DNA of 64,000 bases, from NCBI GenBank assembly GCA_028274465.1, contig CM051456.1:6387545-6451544 (forward strand). The letters run 5' to 3'. The stretch is from Plantago ovata. Taxonomy: Eukaryota > Streptophyta > Magnoliopsida > Lamiales > Plantaginaceae. The notes below the pieces were generated by a model. It was given only the letters and a program-made list of their open reading frames with translations, was not told the DNA's origin and did not search any database. How positions within the stretch are numbered: position 1 is the first letter of the stretch; each line of letters begins with the position of its first letter. Below are positions 10,274 to 23,645 of the stretch, piece by piece. The position numbers were made by a program, and so were the translations under genes.

Positions 10274-11554
10274 TGATGACAGTGTTTTTTACACTATCAT
10301 TCGAGTCTTTTTTCACCAATTTAGCTATCATCTTGCATGCATTTTAGTGCATTTTGTTAGAATAGTATCACGTTTTCATTTCTTTTGTTCTTTTCAGGTT
10401 TTAGGTGGAAATCGCGTTTTGGATGTAATTGCGAAACAATGATGTTTTGGTGCAACGAGATCACCCGTGGTGTGTCAAGGAGTACCGAGACGAGTTTCAA
10501 GGCCAATAGATCAAGTTTCGAAGCTTAAAACCGTGCAACGGGCTGAATTCGAGGATCCAAAGGAGGAATTCCGCACTGGCCGCGTTCTGCCCGTGCGGGG
10601 CGCACAACCGCGTACGGGGCGGTGCGCCGCGGAGCTTCCAACAGCTCTATATATATATATATCCCAAAATTTGTGAATTTTCATATCTCTTTTCATATTT
10701 TTCCAGACAAAAACCCTAGAGCTTGTTCTGGGGATATTTTCTCTTAGAATCTTTGTAACTTAGCGAATTTGGAGCTAGAGGAGAGATTTGAACACCGTTT
10801 TATCTCACCTTGCTAGATCTTTGTGAGTTTTAGCCATTCACCGGAGATTGACAACCTTTGGTGGTAACCTTGTATCTCACAATTCTGCTATTTATCTTTC
10901 AATTAAACATGTTTTCTTTCATTATTGCTTCAATTATGATTGTTGATTGTGTTATTGATATGAGTAGCTAAGCATCTAGTTGGTGATAGTATGTGAATTC
11001 GTAGCTAGGGTTCGTATTATGCATGATTGAGTTTCTGAGTCTTTTACTTGTTTAATTATCTTAATTCAATTCTTTGATCCGACTAAGCCATATATCTTCG
11101 TAGAAAGGTGTTAGAAACACTAGGACAATTCAAGATCGTCGATTCAATTATATATAATTTGCAAGTACTGCTTGATCTAAGACTGACAACCTTAGCCAAG
11201 TATTAGTATAGATAGGAAGCTTTCAAAATACACGTCTACAAATCTGTCTTTGGTGTTTGTAAATCGAATTACTTTTAAGGCAGTACGAATTGCACTTTCA
11301 TGCATAATTAGAACTTGATGCTTAGAACGACATATTATCACCAGCTTTCTCCATATATTGTTAAGTTAAGTTAGAGATAAATTTATTTTCTGAAATTATA
11401 TATATAGTTATTTAGTTAAATCTAGTTTAGTCCCTAGAGATCGACACTCGAGGTCATCTTACCTCTGCACTACGTGTTTTGTGTAGTTGTGAGTTGCCCT
11501 TTGGCTTTCAAACGAATTTATTTGATTGTTCGAGTCTGACAATCTCGTTCATCA
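10274..11554. mobile_element. solo LTR of an LTR retrotransposon (1281 bp)
   Basis: Starts TGATGACAGTG and ends CTCGTTCATCA, so it has TG...CA termini with a short inverted repeat (TGATGA/TCATCA). It is flanked by the perfect 5 bp direct repeat GAAAT at 10269-10273 and 11555-11559. Inside are a TATA-rich stretch (10646-10660) and a leader-like AAACCCTAGAGC. No gag-pol, primer-binding site or second LTR adjoins, so the element was reduced to a solo LTR. Superfamily unassigned; the general look is of a Gypsy (Athila/Tat-like) LTR, from memory only. Confidence 0.85.
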
Positions 11555-11637
11555 GAAATCATAGGTAAATTAAATAAAAGTCAACAGAATAAATTACATT
11601 AATTTTTTGACAGAACGAGAAAGTAATGTCTCTAGAC

Positions 11638-12115
11638 TAGGGGTGTTAACGAATCGAGTTGATCGTGAGCGATCGTGATAACGATCGGTCAAACTCGGAT
11701 CGTGATTGAGATCGATCAACGCGAGCTTGATCGCGATCATGATCGACTCATTTTCGTTCATGAATCAGTCACTTTGAAGAAATGATCGAAACTCGCGATC
11801 AATAATTAATTTAATTTTTATTTTATTATTATAATAATAATAATCATAATAATATCTATGAATGATTTTTGTATGAATACGTGTCCAACAACTTTCGATT
11901 CTATCTTATGTATTTTGAATTTATGTTAGTCTTTTTTTTTGAAGTGTTTGTAATAAATTGTATTTATGATCCACAAATTACATAGTAAAAGAACTAATTT
12001 TCGTGCTTCAACGAGCCGAGCGATCACGATCAACTTGCGATCAATGTGATCATTTGACGAGTCGATCACGATCACAATTTTGTGAAACTCGACGATCACG
12101 ATCAACCCTATATTT
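11638..12115. mobile_element. hAT-like MITE with GATC-rich subterminal repeats
   Basis: The left end TAGGGGTGTTAACGAATCGAG is the common plant hAT MITE terminus. The right end near 12100-12112 (GATCACGATCAACCCTA) is its approximate inverse. Subterminal arrays of GATCGTGA/TCACGATC lie at both sides and the centre is AT-rich. A clean 8 bp target duplication was not found. Confidence 0.6.
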
Positions 12116-12134
12116 AAGTCGATCATTGATCGAT

Positions 12135-12804
12135 GGGCAATTTACATATGGACCCCCTCTTATACTTTCTAATTACGATTCTTCCCCTCTCATGAAAAGA
12201 ATAACATATTTCCCCCTCTTATGCACATTTAGTTACACTTAGCCCCGCAAATTTGACTTTCCGCGAATTAAAACGTCGAAAGTACATTTTTGTCCCTGAA
12301 ACAATGATTAGATTTTAAGTCTCATCAAACAACCCCCAATTTATGTTTATTACACATTTGACTCAAATATTTTCAATTTTACTTAAGGAACACTAATTAA
12401 TACTGAAATAAACCCACATATCTTTTCTAAATTGTAAATAGCCCCCGATTTTTTTTTTATTCTTCTTCATCAATGACGCTTGAATCCGGCAACAGAGCTC
12501 CGATTGGAGCTCTGTTTACATAGCTCCTGATCGGAGAACAGAGCTCCGATCGGAGCTTTGTGAATTGACAGTCACCAGAATCCGGCAGTTTAAATAAAGA
12601 AGAAGAAAAAAATGGAGAAGAAAGAAAAAAAAAGATTAACTTGCATATAAGGAGTAAGACCGTGTTTGGAGAGAGCATAAAGAACAATAGCAAATAAACT
12701 GGTCAACGTCAATTACTTATTTTGGACCCAGGCGTAATTCTTTGCATAAGGGAAACCTGAATAGTTAGGGATCTCATAAGAGGGGGTCCAGACGTAAAAA
12801 TACC
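12135..12804. mobile_element. non-autonomous Mutator-type element (670 bp)
   Basis: Flanked by the 9 bp direct repeat TTGATCGAT (12126-12134) and TTGATCAAT (12805-12813), one mismatch. Both ends, read inward, have a GGxxxTTTxC-like start and then GGACCCCCTCTTAT, an imperfect inverted repeat of about 40 bases. The centre (12480-12560) holds paired GAGCTCCGAT palindromes. No transposase. The 9 bp duplication favours Mutator. Confidence 0.65.
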
Positions 12805-13109
12805 TTGATCAATAGAGCCACCAATCAAATCGAATCGGATCTAACAATCCTACTATATAGTAGACTCATGCATGTATGCTTCTAGACTCGCAGTTGTAGC
12901 GTGTGAACAGGTCAACGCAAATGAGTGTTGATGCTAGTCGTACTCGTCCTAGTCGTTTCAGTTGTATTTTTCTAAATATAGCCTTCAAAACCTTAACTTT
13001 ACTTACGTAAGTCGGTACATGCTTCTGGAAAAGTCCACTTGTTAATTGTTTCTTTCAATTAAAACAAATGTAAATTTATCATCGTAAATGTCATCCAATA
13101 TTAGTAGTA

Positions 13110-13399
13110 CTTCCTCCGTTTTTATTTATAAGAAATTTTAGCATTTTAAACTCTTCCTTAAATATAAGTAGTTTTAGATTTTATTAGATTATTTTATTCT
13201 TTCTATGCACTTTCTCCTTACTTTTAGTAGTATTAAAATTGGATCTATTCATTTTCTCTCTATCTCTTTCTTATTAAAACAATAAAAGTTACATAGATTT
13301 TATAACATTAATTAGTGAAAGAATAAAATAAATAAAATCAATCATTTTCTTAATATGTGTGAAAACTACTAAAACTAATTATAATTAAAAACGGAGGAG
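13110..13399. mobile_element. Stowaway-type MITE (290 bp)
   Basis: Left end CTTCCTCCGTTTTTATTTAT, right end ATTAAAAACGGAGGAG, flanked by TA at 13108-13109 and 13400-13401. Confidence 0.85.
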
Positions 13400-13401
13400 T
13401 A

Positions 13402-15180
13402 CTAATAGGTAGAGATAGGTAGAGGTCTTTCAACTTTCATCGACGTAAACTACTAGTCCCCAGTCAACAAATACAGATAATCAAAGAAAGAAAAGTAAGA
13501 TTCATCTATTACAAAGTTAGAGCAAACCGAGGAATTAAAATTAGGTGAGGAATAAATGAAATTACATAGGATTATTTCGAGAGTTCATGAAGGAGAATAA
13601 AAGTGTAAAACCTAAAAAATCATAAATATAATACCTATACAATTCAAAAAAAATTAGAGTCCAAGAGGGAATAGGTAGATTATATCTCTTAAATAATTCA
13701 CCCTTGTTAATAATAAAAAAATTGGCTAATGTACCGGCTTTTTGGTTAACCGATTAACTAATCAAGATTATATCTCTCTTAAATAATTCTTCAAGCAACC
13801 AATTAAAATAAATTAGTACTTACTTGTGGGAATACGTAGACCAATCAAATTGTGGACCAGACGGAGAGGTTAATGTACTCACAGTATTGGGGGGAATATA
13901 TGGTAGATTGAGTCAAATTTCCAATAATGTAATGCCATTTTAATACGAGATTTGGCCTCAATCAAATCTTTAAAATTCTCTAACTAGAAATACTATGTAA
14001 TATTATGGTAGATTGGGAGTAATAATTTTGTACCAATGCTTTTACTAATCCTGTACTCGGTACAAATTCTAATACTTTTAGTCGGACAATACATTAGTCA
14101 TTGGTCAATTTATAGTCAAGATCCGACCCAAAATTTGAGGTGGGCCAAATTATATATGTATGATTTTTGAAAGTTCGGGAGGTTCGGAATCTGAAAATTC
14201 ATATATCGTACCTACGTATAAAAACAAATTTGAATATTAATAACAAGAGAGCATAAGGAATGCTCGAAGAAGTACAACGATAGTAGAAAAATAAAGCACG
14301 AGACTCCCTAACAACTAACTATTACACCTTGCCAAAGCAACATGTACCGTCCGACCTAAGCTAGAGAACAAGGAGCAACACAAACAAGGACAAAAATTGT
14401 TAAAAAAAATAATCAAAATCTTTTTCACTGACCCCCTAGGGCCCTAGGTCTGCCCCTTCTGTGGTGTAATTGATTGTCTTGGAGACTCACGTATTTTGTA
14501 ACGATAGATTAGCAATTGGTTGATGGGGATCCAACCTAAATGCAGAAATATCGTTGCAAATGGACCGTTATTAGGATAATAATTTGAACGAACATGCACA
14601 CTTAGAATGCAACATGGACTTTTATAAATTATGTTGAAAATTATACAATGAACAAATAGATGCTCAAGAATCTCCTTAAGAAGAGACAAGAAGAATAAAG
14701 CATGTACTAGCCTTGGAAAAGTATCTTCTACTACTATAAATCAAATAATCGGTTATTATTGCTAAACTCGCGATTCAAAAGTAGAAACTAAATCGTACCC
14801 AATAACATATTAACGAACCGTTGCAAATCACTACCTTCAGTTTCTCATCAAATGTTATGCTTCTCGATTATTACATCGCCTCCTTTATTTTATGTGTAGG
14901 TTTAAGTTGTTTTTGGGACAAATATTCCCTTCTAGTCTGTTCATTAAGGATAAATATTCCTTTCTAATCTGCCTTAAAGAATGAATGCCTTTATCAAAAG
15001 GGTTCATTTTGTTCATTTTCTATGAATTTTGAATGAAAAGGAAGAACGACCACTTCCAAGTTGTACCAAACCTGTTCCAACAGCACCAAGTGCCTTGATT
15101 TTGACTGCAACAGAAACACAATTTATATATTACCAAAAAAAAAAAAAAAGAAATATTTGAAAGAAAGAAAAAGCAAATTC
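13402..15180. other. intergenic, upstream of the U-box gene
   Basis: No coding sequence is supported. The last 300 bases lead into the PUB leader: a TTTATATATTA element near 15122-15132, then CAATT repeats and CT-rich sequence typical of a plant 5' UTR. Confidence 0.5.
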
Positions 15181-15467
15181 AATCCAATTCAATTCAATTC
15201 AATTCAAAGCAGAGTGTGTGATTTGTGCTGATTTGTTTTCTTGCTACTTTCTCCTCTCTCTCCATTCGTTGAGATAAAAGTGAAGCTGACCCACAAGTAG
15301 TAGGCTCATCATCTCTTTCATCTTTCTCCCTTTCTTTTCCAACTGGGTTAGCCATTAATCAAGGGTCAAATTCAATTCTTGATAGCCATCAACAAATATA
15401 GCCTTGTGGCTTTGCTTTCAATCCTTCACAAGAAACACCCCAGAAACAAAACCCAATTGCCGTGTGC

Positions 15468-15577
15468 ATGACTTTCTTCTGTGCCTGCTGCTTTTAATAG
15501 TTCCTCACTGATTTCAGTTAGGTGAAAAAAGAATACAAGAAAATAGCTACATGGAATGTACTAGGTCTTGTTTCTGA
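15468..15577 (+). promoter_or_regulatory. two short uORFs in the U-box gene leader
   Basis: If transcription starts near 15200, the leader holds ATG at 15468 (8 residues, stop at 15495) and ATG at 15551 (8 residues, stop at 15575), before the leader intron at about 15618-16222. Both are Cys/Phe-rich and closed before the main ATG, so they could lower translation. Confidence 0.35.
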
Positions 15578-16274
15578 AGAGGAATACAAGTCAAATTGTG
15601 TATGTTCTTGTTTCTAGGTATGTACTGTTCTGTTCAAGCTTTTTTTTTGACATTTAATTGGCTGGATTTTGATTGTTCTGTTTCTCATGGTTCTATTCTG
15701 TTATTGATGGATTGTTTTCTATGTGCTTTTGCTTATCATATTTATGTAGAGAGAGCTTGTATGTTCAAAATTAAGATGACTAGCTGCTGTAGTTGGTGTG
15801 GTTTTTCTTTTTGCCTACTAGTGTGGCATTAGGATAAGATTGGATGTTATTATAGACTGTACTAATAAATGGTTGAGATTTTATAAAAATAGGCAAATCT
15901 GATTTGGTAGTGGTAGGTTCACTTCACTGGTTTGGGGAGGGTGGATGTGTATTGTATTGTATTGCAAGCAGCCTTACCCTTACATTTGTGCTGATAGGTT
16001 GGTTGTTTCCATGCCTCAAACCTGAAAATGGCTTTAGAGTTAGTAGGTACCAAAGGGGCAACGCACTTTATCTGATTGAATCTAACAATGCACAATTATC
16101 TTGTCAATTTGGGAGAGGAGGAATTATTGGTTTTGTACTCAAAACAATGATCTTTATCGATCCAAGATGTCCGTGGAATGTATATGCATGTTGTATGATA
16201 TCCTACTGTTTCATGTTGACAGGTTGACAGACAAGATATTCAGTTAATCAAGTTCTGGAACACATTTTTCTCTG

Positions 16275-19189
16275 ATGGGAAATGATGTCGCTGTAGTTTT
16301 CGAAGAACTCCCATCAGCTCGAACCATAAAGGTAACAACATCTCTGAGTCCCTTGTTTTATTCTAGAAGAATTAGTATCATATTAGCTCTGGAATTCCGG
16401 CTTCACATTACAAATTCAGTATGTAATAAAAGATGAAGTCCGTTATTGACTGATATGCCTAGATATTAGTGTCCGATTCTACTATGGTGTCCTATTATGC
16501 ACTAGAGAGTTAGTCAATGATATGTATGGGATGCTGTAGTTTCTACTCTTAATGGTGAAAATTGGTGACAGTGGAGAATGGAGTGTATGGTGCTCAAATA
16601 CTTGCTACTTGTATGGTTGGACTAATGACAAGAAATGCCAGCTCTTATTTTCTCTGTTCAAAGTATTTTCTTCCAAAATTCTGAAGTTGTTCACTCGATA
16701 GCAATATTAGGGTAGCTCAGCCAATTCTGTAGTTATTCAAGTCACAATTAGGTCGGTTGTTCTTATAATCCATTCCAGTCCATAGCTTCTTCACAGCTTC
16801 AAGTCATACTCAATATGTACTCTATAACCTGTTCTGGTGGAAACTTGACAAGTGATATCTTGCAGGTGCATGCTGGAATTTGTTTGGAACTACTAAATTT
16901 GGTTGTCAAAGTTGCAAAAGTAGTTCCAGAAATCGAAGCAGCTCGCCCAGGGTGCTCATCTGGAATAGAGGCCCTGTGCATGTTGAACAGTGGAATTGCC
17001 AAGGCCAAGTCTCTGCTACAGCACTGTAGTGAGTCCAGTGCACTTTATTTGGTACCCACCTTGTACTGGCTCAATATTAATTTTCAAGACATTTCAATGT
17101 TTTTACCACATTGTTCTGGTTTATGTGAATCCATTCACTGTTCTAACTAAGTTGCTGATGATTGTAATTTCCGTTAACCTCTCAGGCCCTTACTGGAGAT
17201 GCTATATTGTCTAGATGCAAAAAGTCGAGGAATATATTGGAACAGAGTCTCAGCCGAATTCAGGATATGGTTCCAGTTTCACTGGCTGCAAAAGTAGGCT
17301 ACCAGTGTCCTTTTGAACTAATCATATCTACTTGGAGTCGTCCACTTTTATGCTTTCTTTTTGGTTATGCATGCTGATGTGTTCACTTACATTACTGTCA
17401 GATTTCTGGAATTATTGTGGATCTCAGAAGTGCATCTCTCTATTTGGATCCACTTGAAGAAGAGGCTGGGAAGCTATTGCGGGAATTACTTCATGGGTGT
17501 GGTCGTACAACCAATTCTACTGAAGAAACCACAGTGAGGGCTATTCAGATGGCTTCCTCGCATCTGCATATCACATCCCAGAAATCCCTTTTGATTGAGA
17601 AAAGATCCATCAAGAAACTTCTCAATAAAATCGGTGAAAGTGATCCAAATAAGAGAAATATCTTACTGTTCTTCCTGAATCTCTTAAGGAAGTATGAAAA
17701 AGTTGCAAAAGAGCAAACAGACCACGACTTCACTGACAACGGCGATCCCAGTCAATTTGTAAGCCCTTATGTTTCAATTGGTGAAGTGGATTTACGTGTG
17801 AATTACAGGTCTGCTGAAGCTGAGTTTAACATGTTAAGTCGGCCTGTTCCGCCAGAAGAATTCATATGCCCTTTATCGTCTAGGCTAATGTACGATCCTG
17901 TAGTCATTGCTTCTGGCCAAACATATGAAAGGGCATGGATTCAGAAATGGTTTGATGAAGGCAATGAAACTTGCCCAAAGACAAACATGAAACTGCCTCA
18001 CTTGTCATTCACCTCCAATATGTGTATGAAAGACCTGATTCTGAAATGGTGTAAGACTCACAGCGTTTCGTTTCCTGATGGTAGGATCCAGGAGAAACTT
18101 GTTCGACCATGGGAAACTTCTATGAATTCCATTGCCAGCTTGGGCAGTTCCATGAATGACTTGAATCTTCCGCTAGATTTCAGCAATGTGTCGATCGAAT
18201 CTACTCAGAGTTACATGTATCATAGTGATGTTAAGTCCTCAAGTAAGATGGGTTCGGAATTTCTGTCCAAATTTAGTTCTCTTCCATGGAATTCTCAGTG
18301 CGATGCAGTCGAAAACGTGAGGGAGTTTTTTCAACATGTTGATGAATCCGAAAACATAGTTGTGCTACTTCTTGGATTTTTGAAAGATGCTGCTGAATGC
18401 CAAGACGTTAAAGCACAGATCACTGGATGTCTATTATTTTCAGAATTCGTTCAGAAGAACCGTGCAATATATGTGGATGGAGACGCATATGTCCTTTTGG
18501 CATCATTTCTCGATACTGAGGCTGCTAAGCCAGCTCTTTCAATATTCCAGGAGCTATCCCTGCAGCAAAACCGCATTTATGAAATTCAAGCGTCTGGTGC
18601 ACTTCTACGCATATTGAATATAATCGAGAGCCAGGTTTCAGAATTGTTAGAACCAGCATTGACAATATTGAGCAACTTATCTTCAAACAGCGACTTCTGT
18701 TCCTTCGTTGTCGCATCAGAGTTTATTCCAAGACTGATTCTACATTTCCAAGATAGTACTCTGGCAAGACATTGTTTGATAATTTTGAACAACTTGTGTG
18801 ACAATCCAGGAGCTCGATCAGAAATTGCTGAAACTGAAGGTTGCATACCATCAGTTGTTAAACTTCTCGATAGTGAAAGTCGTGAGGACCAAGAGCACGC
18901 TGTGTGTGTTGTTCTGTCATTGTGCTCTCAACGTGTTGAATATTGCCAGCTGGTCATGGACGAGGGCGTCATACCTGACCTTGTCACCATTAGTGTTAAC
19001 GGGAACAAGAGAGGAAAGGCAATGGCATTAGAATTACTACGGATTCTAAAAGATGAGTTCAGTGCTCATGAAGAAACCTCTCAACCTGATGTTGTGATTG
19101 AATCTATCAAACAACAGGATCACAAAGTCCCTCCTAAATCACGCAGATTGTTTGGGAGGATTTTCGCGTCTTCCAATAAGAAGAGGTAG
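16275..19189 (+). CDS. U-box E3 ubiquitin ligase with ARM repeats (PUB5-like)
   Basis: Exons 16275-16331, 16866-17051, 17186-17293 and 17402-19189, all phase 0 with GT-AG borders, give 712 residues. The N-terminal part (residues about 20-250) is the UND-like helical region of plant PUBs (CLELLNLVVKVAKVVPEIEA; ALTGDAILSR). The U-box is at about 268-342, from PPEEFICPLSSRLMYDPVV through SGQTYERAWIQKW to KDLILKWC. Armadillo-type helical repeats fill about 420-680 (LLRILNIIESQVSELLEPAL; GCIPSVVKLL). The family transfers ubiquitin from E2 to substrates picked by the ARM region. Sequence and domain order best fit the PUB5/PUB6/PUB7/PUB45 clade; which Arabidopsis gene is closest is not certain. A leader intron at about 15618-16222 is likely. 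The only complete long gene in 13-24 kb. Confidence 0.93.
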
Positions 19190-22100
19190 GGTTCTGTATT
19201 CCTTGGTTTGTTTTATTTAGTGCAGTTTAGAAGTATCATGATTCATGACATGCCTGAGGATGAAGATGCATAACTTAACTTTCTTGTGTGTAAATGTTGT
19301 GAAGAAAAACTGGATCGGAGTATTGTATGATAGTAGTAGTTAGCAGTAGTTTGGTTGATGAGGTTGTTCATATACAAGTTTGATCATACATGAGTAGTGT
19401 TTTGTAGGATAGGTTTGATCCATCAATGACCCTATGATGGTCATTATTTGTGATATACAGTACTATGTAAATGCAATGCAGTCATTTTATATGGAATTAA
19501 TGTTTCTGAACGATTACGCGTTCTTTATTTTAACTGTATTGAGTAGACCACTAGCTTGAATTCCAGACCTTGTCTCAAAACATCTTGATTCCACAGTGAA
19601 GCATAATGTTAGCTAACTTATACCTGGTATGAATGTTTTTGCTGGTATATATATAGGTACTTATATATATATCTTAGATTGACACAACCTCTTCGCGAAG
19701 AACTTTACTCAAGGGATCAAACATGCCTGTGAAGTGTAGATGCATCATAACATGTTTGTGCAGTGTCGATGTGTGATAACATGCGTGAGGATAAAAATGT
19801 AACCATAAACTTACTGCATAATTCATTTTACTATATCACCATAACTGTATTTTATGGTCATATCGGGGGGAGTCGACCCATCCAAGAAGTACAATCATAT
19901 GGAAATGTGGTTAACAGCTTGGCACCCAGGCCCATGTCAGTTGTATAATAATGAAGGTTTGTTCTCTACATGGATATTGGCATGCAGATAACTCTGGTGT
20001 AAATATGCAACACCCGTGGTCATTCTCATAGTGATCTGGAGGCAAAATCCATGCAGATCAAACCTTCCTGTTGAAATCATTGTACTACTACAATCTACAT
20101 GCATGGGTTGCGCACAAAAACACACTTCTATATATGTGGTCGCAGTCCTGGAGCTGGGCTGAAACGGAGTGGTCTGCAAAACAACCTAGCCTATCTCTAG
20201 GAATCACCATACGGCGGACATTGGCATTGCCACAAACTTGCCTATGAAAAAGAGAAAGGAGATTGATGATTGACGTATGAGCAACAATCTGACCAAAATT
20301 AGTTTGAGAACTATAGCTTGCTTTAATTTCCAATGAATAGGGGAATCTTTATATCATGCAAAACATTAGATGTTCATGTAAAAAGGCACTTAATTAATTT
20401 AGTTCACATACATTGTTCATGCATGCATGTAAATTACAGGTAGTTAACTCATGCAGTATAGGCTCCCTCCCAAACACTGATCAATTTTCTTGTGTTGAAA
20501 TGAATGAATAATCAAGCGATAGAACTAGAACATGTACGGTAGTTATATGACTTATATCATACAACGGTAAGTAGTTCACCATATCAGTGTTTGCAAAACA
20601 AAATTGCCCCTAAATTAGTTCCAAACAACAAATGGCCCGGGAATCGATCCGTTCTGGATTGGATCCGAATTGATAAATAATGAAATTGGTTCGATATGGA
20701 TTCAGCCCGTGATGAACCAGTTATATTCGAACCAAATTGGATAAATTACAAGGACAGGCCACGGATTACATATTACTGGTTCATCTGATAAACCAGTATG
20801 GACTTTGGGCTAGCACGGTAGCACCTACGGCAAAGACTTTCGGTCAACACACTTCCATTCCATGATAAAATCTGTAGTTTGATTTTTCAAGATTAACTTT
20901 AATCACAAATTGATACAGATTGCACGGGAAAAATATTAATTGAAATTACACTATAATTGTATCATCTTTATCATTGCTTTTCCGATGGAGTTATAAGGGT
21001 GAACGAGTGTGGTAAAGGTGTTGGAGTAACAAGGAAAGATTGGTTCGAACTCCAACGAAGTTTTAAGATAGTATAGACATATTTGGAGTTATAAAATGAT
21101 AAAAGATTAGTGTAACCTAGGAGTAGGAGTAGAGTTAGATTTCAATTTTTTTTTTTTAAACATTACTTTTCCTATTAATTATTACACTATACATATACAC
21201 TTATGCTTATGGAAACTCTCATACTGGTACGTGTACAATTCATCTCGTGTTGGAAATGCTTAAAGTATTCTCTTTAATTTCCAAGTACCGAATACGGAGT
21301 AACACAAGAAAGTTAAACTTTTGGAATTTCATATTGGCCTCTTAGAAGAAACTGCTCCATTTCTGATCAAATTCCAAAAGAAACGAACAAATTTTTTGAA
21401 AATGAAGTACCCCCAAAAACCCGAAATAGGAAAAGGAAATTAGAAAAAAAGAAATTATTGGGTTAGTGAGATTTCCAAAATTGTGCATATTTGCCACATA
21501 TTATCGCAAAACATTGATTAGTTTTGGATTGTTGTAGGCATCTCTAATTCCATGAAATTGCAATTTATCATCCCTTTCTGTACGTACCCAATCTTCATTT
21601 TCTGCCTAATCATGTTACACTACAATTACCAAATTTGCCCCACTAGCCCAAATTCAAATTTCATTTCATGTTAATATGTCAGAGCCTATTCAGTTCTGAT
21701 ACTTAAAATGGACGACTGAAATTAGATCAATAGTATAAACGCCTACTATCCCATATTATTGTTAGGTACGACTACTATCTCGAGTGGAAATCCTTTTGCA
21801 TTTTGAATTGATTTGGAGTCTCAAGTCTCAACATCTTTAGTTTCTGTTACTTTCATACTAGTCTAGAAGTACCATTTTTGTTTTTAAAGTGCATGCCACA
21901 ATTTGGTATGTGTAAAACCAGATTGTACAGTACATGCATTCAAGTGCAGAGTCATGAAACAATATACTTCTGTTGATGAAAACCAAGTAGTAGCCTATTT
22001 GTTGGTTCTGTATTTTGTATTCATATGCTTATCTGATTAGATTTGATTATTCAATTCATTTATTATTCTTATCCTCTTCTTTACAGTTGTTAACTACTTT

Positions 22101-22654
22101 CAACTGTTGACAATATAAAGACAGGTTTAGTCAAGTGTAGCAGAATATATACATGTCCATCGATCCATTTTCATTGCTTATGATGCACTCACTCCCCGTT
22201 CGTCCAGATACATTGCCATCAACACAGCACATCAACGTCCCAAACTTCTTTTCCACCTTGGATATAATAATTATATGTACATCTGTTTCATTTATACAAA
22301 CCTATACGATATGCTAATATGCACTGAAGTGTTCGGACCATAACAACAATTACAGTTACATACACATTACTATAATTTCCGTACTTATTATATAACGTTA
22401 GGATGATGGAGTAATACAAATATTTATTCATTGATTCATTGACTAGAAAGTTTTACCAACAGCAACATTTAACATTGAAATTTAAGTAACCGGGATACGA
22501 AAACTTGACTTATCAACTCTTTTACATTTAAAACTAAGCTAATTCTGATAGAAAAGGTGCAACTTAAATTTAACAATTATCTCATGTGTTCAAAAATTAG
22601 GATTCGATAGAATTCTAATTCTTTTAAAAGTTCAAATCAATAAATAGTGAATAG

Positions 22655-23123
22655 AGATGTTAACGAATCAAGTTCATCGTGAACAACTCGCGAGGAAGCT
22701 CGGTTAAAGTTCAGTCCGAGCTCGATCAACACACAAGCTCGACTCTAATTATACTTTGTTTTTAATTTTTAATTGTATATGTATTTATAGTTATATTTAA
22801 ATATATATTTATCATTATATCTAAATATATACATATAATTTATTGTTGATATATATTTTTTTTGTATTTGAAACACTAAGTATCATATTAATATTCAAAA
22901 CATTACTTATTTATGAACATATTAAATAGTATCATTTTAAAGCTATAAATATGTACTTTTAAATAATTATTATACTATTTTATAGCCGCCCGTGAAAAGT
23001 TTTGAGTAAACTCGAAACTCACGAAATTTTGATTGATCATATAATTATAAAGCTCGGCAAAAATTGTACTCGATTTTCGTAAAATAATCAGACGCTGATT
23101 TAGCTCGACTCTTTCACACGCTA
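22655..23123. mobile_element. degraded hAT-like MITE
   Basis: The left end GATGTTAACGAATCAAG matches the inner part of the 11638 element. GAGCTCG/CGAGCTT-type subterminal motifs occur at both sides and the right end reads GCTCGACTCTTTCACACGC. The centre is AT-rich. Target duplication not clear. Confidence 0.5.
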
Positions 23124-23593
23124 AGTAGTGATCCAATGGCTTTGATACATTAGTGTAGCTTCCAAAATTTGAGTACTAAATCATAATTTTACCTTTTCCA
23201 AAAGCAGCAATTTTGTGGATAAGAAAATGAGTTCATAAACTTTATCCAGTTCTGAATTAGACCCTGTCCTAACTTTTACTCACTTTTAATAAAATAAAAT
23301 CTTCCCACGTTGGCCATGAACGAAGCTCATCTTTGAGGATCCATGAACGGGCCATGTTTATGATATCTTTTCTCTTATAATAATATTTGGCATCTCTTAG
23401 ATTCAGATTAATCTGTGAAGTTATTGCCCAGACGAATCTATTTTGATTGACCAACAAATTGGCTGTTGGTGCCCATATTCATTTTGTAAAGACTCATCAT
23501 GATTCTTACCAAAACAAAACTGGGAGTGGGGCACAAAAAATTGCAAATATACATCTAATAAATACAAAGAATGTTTAATTATGCAAACACCAC

Positions 23594-23644
<51 letters not shown>

Positions 23645-23645
23645 T
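23594..23645. repeat. (TAA)n microsatellite
   Basis: About 16 uninterrupted TAA units ending in ATATATAA. Confidence 0.95.

Noticed and set aside
10467..10696. Paired frames near 10.5 kb
   Set aside because: They lie inside the solo LTR and resemble no protein.
15596..16227. Two plus-strand frames upstream of the U-box start
   Set aside because: They fall in the inferred leader intron; the PUB N-terminus is accounted for by exons from 16275.
23594..23645. CRISPR-like or satellite array
   Set aside because: It is a simple TAA microsatellite; the window is plant nuclear DNA.
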